DNA of 5,954 nt, taken from assembly GCA_031278935.1 (NCBI GenBank), contig JAITJK010000056.1, positions 1 through 5,954 on the forward strand. Direction: 5' to 3'. Both the position numbers and the translations under genes were made by a program. This document shows positions 1-5,509 of the stretch, in pieces (position 1 is the first letter of the stretch; each line of letters opens with the position of its first letter). A model generated the notes under the pieces. That model was given only the letters and a program-made list of their open reading frames with translations. It made no database searches and was not told where the DNA came from. The stretch comes from Spirochaetaceae bacterium. Lineage in GTDB: Bacteria; Spirochaetota; Spirochaetia; Treponematales; Breznakiellaceae.

Positions 1-494
1 ATCTGGTCTCCTTGGACTGCGGCATTGAGCTTGGCGGCTTTATAAGTGATCAGGCCATTACGGTGGAGGCTGGAGGAGTAAGCGAAGCGGCTCATAAGCT
101 CAACTTCCTCACCCGGGAATGTCTTTATAAGGGCATTGCCCAAGCTAAGGCTGGGGATCGGCTGTTACAAATCGCTCGGGCCATATACGGCCACGCGGAT
201 TCCCAGGGCTATGGGGTGGTACATCAATATTGCGGCCACGGGGTGGGTTTTGAGATCCATGAAGACCCCCAGGTCTGCAATAAGCCCCGGGGTCCCAACC
301 CCCGCATGGCGGCGGGATTGGTAATCGCCATAGAACCCATGATCAACCTGGGTACCGGAGACGTGCAGCTGCTGGACGATGGATGGACTGTGGTTACTGC
401 GGACGGCGCGCTCTCGGCTCACTGGGAACATACAGTGGCGATTTTCAAGGATCATACCGAAATCTTAACCGAACCGATTGAGATACCTGCATAA
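1..494 (+). CDS. map: Type I methionine aminopeptidase, C-terminal part (5' end outside window)
   Basis: Removes the initiator methionine from nascent proteins in the cytoplasm, using a two-metal centre. The reading frame is open to the left edge, so the N-terminus, including the substrate-binding histidine expected there, is missing. Four of the five metal ligands are recognisable from the family pattern, and the fifth is doubled. They are the Asp pair at 15-17 (in LVSLDCG) and 48-50 (in ISDQ), the His of CGHGVG, the Glu of AIEPM and the Glu of AHWEHTVAI. A further His lies in EIHEDPQV, seven residues after the first, as in the E. coli enzyme. Glu-to-Glu spacing of 31 residues also fits. The TTG at 12 lies inside the conserved core and is not a plausible start. 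The gene ends in TAA, 128 bp before folC on the same strand. Family assignment is firm; only the upstream extent is unknown. Confidence 0.95.
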   Translation, partial: LVSLDCGIELGGFISDQAITVEAGGVSEAAHKLNFLTRECLYKGIAQAKAGDRLLQIARAIYGHADSQGYGVVHQYCGHGVGFEIHEDPQVCNKPRGPNPRMAAGLVIAIEPMINLGTGDVQLLDDGWTVVTADGALSAHWEHTVAIFKDHTEILTEPIEIPA

Positions 495-501
495 CGGAGT
501 A

Positions 502-558
502 AAGCAATGCGGGGGGACGCCTTGTCGGGATTGCTTCCACGCTAGTATGCCTCGCAAT
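502..558. repeat. Palindromic intergenic repeat of the 'attgc...gcaat' kind
   Basis: Between map and folC. AAGCAAT (502-508) pairs perfectly with ATTGCTT (530-536), and ATTGC (530-534) also pairs with GCAAT (554-558). Two alternative hairpins therefore share the middle arm. On the reverse strand it reads as a gtcattgcgagg...gaagcaatc sequence, which from memory resembles a short dispersed repeat found in many bacterial genomes. Only one clear copy is in the window, so its repeat nature is inferred. It could also help end map transcripts, although no T-run follows. Confidence 0.45.
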
Positions 559-585
559 GACCGGCGACTGCGGTAAGTCGGGGCC

Positions 586-614
586 TTGACTTTTACCCTG
601 CCATTCTTAAAAAT
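586..614 (+). promoter_or_regulatory. Candidate sigma-70 promoter of folC
   Basis: TTGACT (586-591, five of six matches to the -35 consensus) is followed after 16-17 bp by an A-rich TAAAAAT (608-614) as a weak -10. A start of transcription about 7 nt later would fall at roughly 620-622, immediately before the folC ATG at 623, giving almost no leader. The -10 is poor, so this is tentative. Confidence 0.4.
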
Positions 615-622
615 GAGAAACC

Positions 623-2041
623 ATGAATCAAGATCCCCCATCCATTAGCTCATCCGCCGATGTGTTTGCCTGGCTTTCCCAATTCATCAACCTGGAAACC
701 GGCCGGTTTTCTACGAGCCTGCGCTTAGACCGTATGCAGGCCCTCGCCCACCTCGCAGGGCATCCTGAACGCTCCGCGCCGGTCATCCATATCGCGGGGT
801 CCAAGGGAAAAGGGTCAGTTACCGGGATGATTACCGCCATGCTACAGGCCCAAGGGTTTCATCCCGCCCGGTACACCTCCCCCCATGTAACCGAGTACCG
901 TGAACGGATCACTTTAGGAAATGCGTTCTTCGATGAAGGGATTTATGGAGAAGCCGGGAGAGAGCTGGTTGCCCTGGAAGCTCGGTTGCGGAATAGTGAT
1001 GGCATAGGAGCGGAGCCCCCAGCGGCGGATGCTAGGGAGGCTAGTTTCTTTGAGCTTTTAACCTTGTATTTTTTTCTCTGCGCCCGACTCGCCCGTTGCG
1101 ACGTGATGGTTGTAGAAACTGGCTTAGGAGGTCGGCTGGACGCGACTAATATTGTGGACCCCCTTGTGTCGGTGATCACCTTGATAGAACGGGAACACAC
1201 GGAATTCTTAGGGGACCATATCGGGGCCATAGCTCAAGAAAAAGCAGGGATCATAAAGCCAGGTAAACCGGTAATCCTGGCGGAACAGTGCGCCGAAGCC
1301 CTGGCGGTGTTTAAGCAAACCGCCGCCACTTGCGGCGCTCCCCTTTACTATCTGCCCGAGGCCCTGGAGCTCTCGTCTATTCAGGTACGTCCCCAGGGAA
1401 CAAGCTTTAGCGTAAAGACCAAAAACGCCCCACTCTTCCCGGATCCCCTGGAACTGAGCATCCCCATACCCGGGGACATCCAGGCCCAGAACGCTGCTTT
1501 AAGCATAGCGGCGGCCAAAATCGCCTTCCCGGCGCTTAAGGCTTCATCGGTCGCCCAGGGTTTAGGGGGCTTTACCTTGCCCGCGCGGTTTGAACGGATC
1601 CTGGACGACCCAGTTTTCATCGTAGACGGTGCGCATACCCCGCATAGCATCGAATCCTGCATAAACACCTTCAGCGCCCTTTATGGCCACGAAGGAATCC
1701 TCATTTTCGGCTGCGCAGCCACAAAAGATGCCCGGACCATGGCGAAGCTCCTCATCCCTCATGTTAGCCGGATCATTATTACCACTCCGGGGACCTTCAA
1801 AGCTAGCTTTCCCCAAGGGGTATATGATACCTTTGCCGCCGAAGCTGCGTCCCAGGGAAAACAGGCCCTGGTGTCCTATATCCCTGAGACTCCTGAGGCC
1901 ATCGAACGAGTCCTCGCCTTGGGACGGGAAGCGCGGCGACCCCTTTTAGGAACCGGTTCCTTTTACTTGGCGGCGGAACTAAGAAATACCCTCAATTCCC
2001 CGCGCTCGCCCTTAAAGCCCTCGGTTAATGGAGGCGGCTAA
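623..2041 (+). CDS. folC: Bifunctional dihydrofolate synthase / folylpolyglutamate synthase
   Basis: ATP-dependent cytoplasmic ligase that joins glutamate to dihydropteroate and extends the polyglutamate tail of folates. The protein has 472 residues, slightly longer than the usual 420-440. A Mur-ligase-type P-loop GSKGKGS lies at 59-65 and YTSPH at 84-88. The signature VETGLGGRLDATN is at 164-176, followed by REHTEFLG and QEKAGIIKPG, where K207 is the likely carbamylated lysine. QNAALS is at 289-294. The C-terminal domain starts near ARFERI (321-326), with DGAHTP at 335-340 and GTGSFYLAAE at 443-452. The family norm is DGAHNP, so Thr replaces Asn here. A Ser/Ala-rich stretch at about 122-140 looks like a lineage-specific insertion. 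The ATG at 623 has only a weak purine stretch (TGAGAA) upstream. The last 30 bp overlap the 3' end of the convergent pepF. A monofunctional FolC or FPGS cannot be excluded from sequence. Confidence 0.95.
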   Translation: MNQDPPSISSSADVFAWLSQFINLETGRFSTSLRLDRMQALAHLAGHPERSAPVIHIAGSKGKGSVTGMITAMLQAQGFHPARYTSPHVTEYRERITLGNAFFDEGIYGEAGRELVALEARLRNSDGIGAEPPAADAREASFFELLTLYFFLCARLARCDVMVVETGLGGRLDATNIVDPLVSVITLIEREHTEFLGDHIGAIAQEKAGIIKPGKPVILAEQCAEALAVFKQTAATCGAPLYYLPEALELSSIQVRPQGTSFSVKTKNAPLFPDPLELSIPIPGDIQAQNAALSIAAAKIAFPALKASSVAQGLGGFTLPARFERILDDPVFIVDGAHTPHSIESCINTFSALYGHEGILIFGCAATKDARTMAKLLIPHVSRIIITTPGTFKASFPQGVYDTFAAEAASQGKQALVSYIPETPEAIERVLALGREARRPLLGTGSFYLAAELRNTLNSPRSPLKPSVNGGG

Positions 2042-3883
2042 TTCGTCTATAAGCCGGGCAAACACCCCGCAGGCGGCTTCAACCGGCGCCGGAGAGGCCA
2101 TGTCCACCCCGGCGAGGCGTAAGGATTCTATGGGAAACCGGGAACCACCTGAACAAAGAAAGGTGAAATAGTCTTTCCGTTCCTGTTCCCCTCCGGAAAG
2201 GACCCGTTCCGCCAAAGCCAGGGCTGCGGAAATTCCCGTGGCGTATTTATACACATAAAAGGCCCGATAAAAGTGGGGAATCCGTAAGCCTTCGAGATCG
2301 CTCGTGTCCTCTAACATCATGTCGGGACCAAAATACTTGGTCAGCAAGTCCCGGTATTCCCGGCGCAGGACCTCCACGGTTAAGGGGGCGCCCCCCTCTT
2401 CCAGGGCATGAGTGCGTTGCTCAAACTCGGCGAACATGGTTTGCCGGTAGAGGGTCGCCAAAAGATCATCCGCCCGTTTGTTGATGATGTACATGGCCAG
2501 TTCCCGGGTGTCCGCGCTATCCCGGATATACCGGAACAAGAGCTCTTCGTTGAAGGTACTGGCCACTTCAGCTTCAAAAATTGTATACCCGTAATGCATA
2601 AAGGGGTTTGAACGGGCGGCGTAAAAGGAGTGCATAGAGTGTCCTCCCTCATGGGCCAGGGTAAACACATCCCGGATGCTATCTTCTTTATAGTTCATAA
2701 GGATATAGGGATCTCCCTGGTAGGAACCTGCGGAAAAAGCCCCGGAGCGTTTTCCCTTGTTTTCATAGCGGTCCGCCCAGCGACCCAAGAGCCCAGAGCG
2801 CAAGACCCGCCCGTATTCCACGCCTAGAGGCGCGAGGGCCGCACCAATCAGGTCCACCGCTTCATTCCAGGAGGTTTTTTTCGCGGCCCTAGGCACCAGG
2901 GGGACATACACGTCGTAGTGGCGCAGGGCGTCCAGACCCAGGACCTGTTTCCGTAAGCCATAGTACCGGTGCAAGGGGGCAAGATGCTTACTCACGGTGG
3001 CAATGAGATTATCGTAAACCGCTTCAGGCACCGCGTCGGGAAAGAGCTGGGCGGATCGGGCGGAGGGAAAGCCTCGAATCCGGGCTTTAATCACATTCTG
3101 CTTAACCGCCCCACCGTACAAGGCGGCAAGGGTAGTTTTATGGGCCTCAAACTGCCGGTAAAAGGACTGGTAGGCTTCTCGCCGCACATTACGGTCCGGG
3201 TTTTCCATAAACACCGACCAGGTTGCCTGGGAGAGGGGCCGGGTTCCTTCAGGGGTATCCAGAGTTCCAAAGTCTAGGTCCACATTGGTCAATACGGAAA
3301 AGGCTTCCGTAGCCAGGTGTTCTCCCTCGGCGTGGAGGGCCAAAAGTCGTTCTTCTGGTCCGCTCAAGATATACGGTTTATAGCGCAAGAGTTTTTTGAG
3401 ATAAATCCGGTATTCCTCTAAGCGCGGATGGACGAGAAAGGCTTCCATCACCGCGTCCGGGATGGCTTGAATCTCTGGGACAGCCCAGGACGCTGCAGCT
3501 TCTGCCTTGGCAAGGGCCATCATGAAGCGACCAGTCATGGTTCGGGCTGCGTCGTCTCCCTCATCCTCGGTTTGTCGGAGGTCGCTATAATAGTGGAGCC
3601 GCTCTTCCAGGAGTCCTAGGTTACGAGAAAAATCCAGGTACTCCCCCAGGCGTTCCGCAGCTATTCCCAGGGTAGTGCGAAAGCCCGGGATTTCCTCGAT
3701 ACGTTTTTCGTACACTCCTAGGGCTTCATACCAGGCGCGGTCGTGGGGGAACAAGCTGGATAGGTCCCAGGTGTCTTGGGTTTTCACTTCAGCACGGCGG
3801 GGAATCCGGGAGGAGGCGCCTTGATCCATCTCTGCGGCGGAGCGCTGGGGCGCGGCTAAAAGGTTTGTAGGGTATGAGGACAT
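2012..3883 (-). CDS. pepF: Oligoendopeptidase F, M3-family zinc metallopeptidase
   Basis: Cytoplasmic zinc peptidase that cuts short oligopeptides, probably recycling peptides. With the ATG at 3883 it has 623 residues, close to the usual 600 or so. The family N-terminal signature IPRRAEV...DTWDLSSLFP ends near residue 46, followed by the helical PepF N-domain. The zinc site is HEGGH at 411-415 (coding near 2639-2653), with the third ligand most likely E439 in FEAEVAST. The typical C-terminal block PHFYRAFYVYKYATG has its His at 537. The start is uncertain. The frame stays open to 4057 with Met codons at 4057, 3940, 3895, 3883 and 3829, none with a good Shine-Dalgarno. Residues coded upstream of 3895 do not resemble the family, and a promoter-like pair ends at 3896, so 3883 (or 3829) is favoured. 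There is no signal peptide with this start. The gene converges on folC with a 30-bp overlap. Confidence 0.93.
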   Translation of the reverse strand: MSSYPTNLLAAPQRSAAEMDQGASSRIPRRAEVKTQDTWDLSSLFPHDRAWYEALGVYEKRIEEIPGFRTTLGIAAERLGEYLDFSRNLGLLEERLHYYSDLRQTEDEGDDAARTMTGRFMMALAKAEAAASWAVPEIQAIPDAVMEAFLVHPRLEEYRIYLKKLLRYKPYILSGPEERLLALHAEGEHLATEAFSVLTNVDLDFGTLDTPEGTRPLSQATWSVFMENPDRNVRREAYQSFYRQFEAHKTTLAALYGGAVKQNVIKARIRGFPSARSAQLFPDAVPEAVYDNLIATVSKHLAPLHRYYGLRKQVLGLDALRHYDVYVPLVPRAAKKTSWNEAVDLIGAALAPLGVEYGRVLRSGLLGRWADRYENKGKRSGAFSAGSYQGDPYILMNYKEDSIRDVFTLAHEGGHSMHSFYAARSNPFMHYGYTIFEAEVASTFNEELLFRYIRDSADTRELAMYIINKRADDLLATLYRQTMFAEFEQRTHALEEGGAPLTVEVLRREYRDLLTKYFGPDMMLEDTSDLEGLRIPHFYRAFYVYKYATGISAALALAERVLSGGEQERKDYFTFLCSGGSRFPIESLRLAGVDMASPAPVEAACGVFARLIDELAASINRGL

Positions 3884-3895
3884 AGTACCGCTCAT

Positions 3896-3922
3896 AGTAT
3901 ACAAGCGCCCCCGAGCCGTCAA
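3896..3922 (-). promoter_or_regulatory. Candidate sigma-70 promoter of pepF
   Basis: On the - strand TTGACG (3922-3917) and TATACT (3901-3896) each match consensus at five of six positions. The 15-bp spacer is short; reading the -10 as TACTAT (3899-3894) gives 17 bp but a poorer box. Transcription would begin at about 3889, leaving only some 5 nt before the ATG at 3883. If real, it excludes the ATG codons at 3895 and further upstream. Confidence 0.45.
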
Positions 3923-3958
3923 GAACGCGCGTTGCCTCATCAAAAATGTTATCCAAAT

Positions 3959-3964
3959 TATAAT
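3959..3964 (+). promoter_or_regulatory. -10-like TATAAT upstream of the transposase remnant
   Basis: A perfect TATAAT lies 27 bp before the ATG at 3991, a suitable distance for a short leader holding the ribosome binding site. The best -35 candidate, TTGCCT at 3932-3937, is 21 bp away, which is too far. Most likely it is a weak promoter or a chance match in an AT-rich stretch. The same bases also give TATAAT on the - strand (3962-3957), without a good -35. Confidence 0.3.
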
Positions 3965-3975
3965 AAGGACACTCG

Positions 3976-3983
3976 AAGGAGGG
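3976..3983 (+). promoter_or_regulatory. Strong ribosome binding site of the transposase remnant
   Basis: AAGGAGGG, with its core ending 8 nt before the ATG at 3991, is the best Shine-Dalgarno match in the window. It decides for 3991 over the in-frame ATG at 4003, which would be about 20 nt away. It contrasts with the poor sites before folC and pepF. Confidence 0.7.
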
Positions 3984-3990
3984 CGTCCGA

Positions 3991-4497
3991 ATGGGGTTAA
4001 CCATGAAAGAAAAACAGATGGTAACACGGGAAGATAAAACCCGATATCAAAAGGCAACGAAAAAAGAAAAGGCAGCCGTGCTCGATGAGTTTACCCGGTT
4101 GACCGGCTATCACTGGAAATCCGCAGTGAAGATGTTGCACGTAAAACCTGCCAGGGAAGTCCTGGTCGCTGTGGACAGAAAACTGGTGAAACTCAAACCG
4201 GAAAAAAAGCGTCCGGCGAACAGCGCGGGGAAGCGGGTGTACACCGATGAGGTCATAGCCGCCTGCGCCTTATCTGGACGGTTTTCTGGTATAAGTACGG
4301 GAAGATACTCGCCCCCTCCCCTCATGCGGCAGCAGATGAGCTATATCGCCCAATGGCCGGCCTTTCACATCACCGGGGAAACTGCGGAAAAACTGAAAAA
4401 GATAAGCCCAACAACCATAGACCGGTATCTGAAAAAAAAATCAGGGCCGAAAAACTGTACCGGAGCAATGGCGTGGGAATGGAGCGTAGCAAAATGA
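3991..4497 (+). pseudogene. Transposase remnant: N-terminal part, frameshifted and truncated, catalytic domain missing
   Basis: The open frame codes for 168 residues. The first 90 or so (TREDKTRYQKATKKEKAAVL, then DEFTRLTGYHWKSAVKML) and a later block (ETAEKLKKISPTTIDRYLKK) resemble the DNA-binding region of a transposase type usually annotated as an integrase-catalytic-region or rve-type DDE protein. Between them the frame reads nonsense (GRFSGISTGRYSPPP). The alternative frame from 4263 gives LRLIWTVFWYKYGKILAP, which is what the family should have there. A net one-base loss near 4262 and a compensating gain in the C-rich 4311-4321 therefore explain the break. After nine A's (4432-4440) the sequence stops resembling the family. 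The following DDE domain, normally another 250 or more residues, is absent, so the product cannot be an active transposase. Basic residues are plentiful, so residual DNA binding is possible. The exact IS family is not determined. Confidence 0.75.
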
Positions 4498-4499
4498 CC

Positions 4500-4521
4500 T
4501 AGGCATTCCGTGCAATGCCTA
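4500..4521. terminator. Perfect 8-bp hairpin after the transposase remnant, possible terminator
   Basis: TAGGCATT (4500-4507) and AATGCCTA (4514-4521) form a perfect stem with a 6-nt loop, three bases after the remnant's stop codon. Four T's follow on the + strand. The stem is only moderately GC-rich and the T-run short, so termination would be weak. On the - strand, after crcB, there is no immediate T-run. It may instead be part of a repeat. Confidence 0.4.
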
Positions 4522-4528
4522 TTTTCCA

Positions 4529-4582
4529 TGACACCCCACACCTTTCGTGTCAAAAGCGCGGAGCGAAAGGACGAAACAACCA
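4529..4582. repeat. Overlapping inverted repeats, possibly a degenerate dispersed element
   Basis: In the 125-bp gap between the transposase remnant and crcB. TGACAC (4529-4534) pairs with GTGTCA (4547-4552), and CCTTTCG (4541-4547) pairs with CGAAAGG (4564-4570). The two hairpins exclude each other. The stretch 4547-4582 contains gcgcggagcgaa and gacgaa blocks that recall the same repeat class as the map-folC gap, but the match is loose. No terminal repeat of an insertion sequence is evident. Confidence 0.3.
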
Positions 4583-4622
4583 GAGAAGCCTTCATTTGAG
4601 TCTTTAAATCCCAGGGGGGTGG

Positions 4623-5003
4623 CTATTTTACCAGGGCCCTGCCTAAACCCATGCCCAGGGCAACGAGAACTAGGGCGGCCAGGTTGTTGACCAGGATGTT
4701 CAATAGGGCCTGCTTTACCGCGCCTCCCAGGGTAAACAGGCGAAAAGTCTCTAGAGCATAGCTTGAAAAAGTGGTGTAGCCCCCAAGAAATCCCGTGATG
4801 ATGAGGAGCCGTACTTCAGCGGTAATCTTATGGGCTTCAAAAATCTGAAACAAAAAACCTATCAACAAGGAACCCAGGGCATTGACGCAAAATGTCCCCA
4901 GGGGAAAAGGCCGCGTCCAGAGGGCGTTCAGCCCCTGGGTAAGCCCATACCGGGCCGCCGCTCCCAGGCCACCCCCGATAAGCACCGCAAGATAGGTCCT
5001 CAC
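4623..5003 (-). CDS. crcB: Fluoride ion channel FluC (CrcB)
   Basis: Small membrane channel that lets toxic fluoride leave the cytoplasm. It normally works as a dual-topology dimer, and only one copy is present here, which suggests a homodimer. With a GTG start at 5003 it has 126 residues, the usual size, and four hydrophobic segments at about 4-26, 35-56, 65-90 and 98-120. Hallmarks are GGGLGAAARYG at 10-20 with the conserved Arg (R18), GTFCVNALGS at 36-45 with the pore Asn (N41), and GFLGGYTTFSSYALET at 71-86, the central sodium-site break. The second Phe usual after TTFS is Tyr here (Y82). The frame is open upstream to an ATG at 5072, but that part would overlap ychJ by 70 bp and lacks family resemblance. 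The chosen GTG overlaps the ychJ stop as GTGA, so translation is probably coupled. No fluoride riboswitch precedes it. Confidence 0.93.
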   Translation of the reverse strand: MRTYLAVLIGGGLGAAARYGLTQGLNALWTRPFPLGTFCVNALGSLLIGFLFQIFEAHKITAEVRLLIITGFLGGYTTFSSYALETFRLFTLGGAVKQALLNILVNNLAALVLVALGMGLGRALVK

Positions 5004-5509
5004 AACTGAGGGCGCACGGCCTTGGCCTTCCCGCAGCAATGCTTGTACTTCTTCCCACTGCCGCAGGGGCACGGCTCGTTGCGGCCTACCTTAGGAGTGG
5101 AACGGGTAACGGTCTTGGGGACAATATTCCCCTCGATATAGAACCAGCGGTCCTGCTGCTTTTTAAACCGTGCCCGTTCATGGTGAATGTCTTTAAGTCC
5201 GTCCAGTTCATAAGCGGCCTCAAATTCCACGATCCCCGTGGTATCCTCACGGCCGCCTTGGATGCAGGAGAGTATTTTGAGCCCCAGCCACCGGGACTTT
5301 TCACTCCAGTCCCGGGTTTGCTTGACATCAATCTCATCCTTGCTGTCTTTGCTACAGGTATCCACAATATAAGTAATGGCGTGGGTTACATAGGCAGAAT
5401 ACCGGCTTCGCATAAGGGCTTCCGCCGTGGGAGGGAGACTTGAGCCCATAATATAGGGCTCACAACACCCTTCAAAGGAACGCCCCGAACCGCAGGGACA
5501 GGGTTTCAT
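5000..5509 (-). CDS. ychJ: YchJ-family protein with SEC-C zinc motifs at both ends
   Basis: 169 residues. A SEC-C motif lies at each end: CPCGSG at 4-9 with CC at 15-16, and CPCGSG at 147-152 with CC at 158-159, both spaced C-x-C-x8-C-C. This is the zinc-binding motif also found at the C-terminus of SecA. Between them is the YchJ core, with MRSRYSAYV at 33-41, a Trp-rich WSEKSRWLGLKIL at 68-80, VEFEAAY at 94-100, and HERARFKKQQDRWFYIEG at 110-127. The core has an NTF2-like fold in known members, and the cellular role is not established. The ATG at 5509 overlaps the thrC stop (ATGA) and its own stop overlaps the crcB GTG, placing it in the middle of a tight three-gene operon. Length and both motifs are typical, so it is intact. 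Confidence 0.93.
   Translation of the reverse strand: MKPCPCGSGRSFEGCCEPYIMGSSLPPTAEALMRSRYSAYVTHAITYIVDTCSKDSKDEIDVKQTRDWSEKSRWLGLKILSCIQGGREDTTGIVEFEAAYELDGLKDIHHERARFKKQQDRWFYIEGNIVPKTVTRSTPKVGRNEPCPCGSGKKYKHCCGKAKAVRPQL

Noticed and set aside
2969..3277. 102-codon open frame on the + strand inside pepF
   Set aside because: A Gly-rich shadow of the pepF coding sequence in a GC-rich region, with no independent support.
5004..5060. Fluoride riboswitch before crcB
   Set aside because: The bases upstream are ychJ coding sequence and do not show the conserved fluoride-aptamer pattern. The channel is expressed within an operon.
4623..5072. Longer crcB start at ATG 5072 (149 residues)
   Set aside because: The extra 23 residues are charged, unlike the family N-terminus, and overlap the SEC-C coding end of ychJ by 73 bp. 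The GTG at 5003 gives the usual length and a typical stop/start overlap.
5039..5443. 134-codon open frame on the + strand across ychJ
   Set aside because: It lies entirely antisense to ychJ, which has clear family motifs. The peptide has no recognisable motif and no ribosome binding site was seen.
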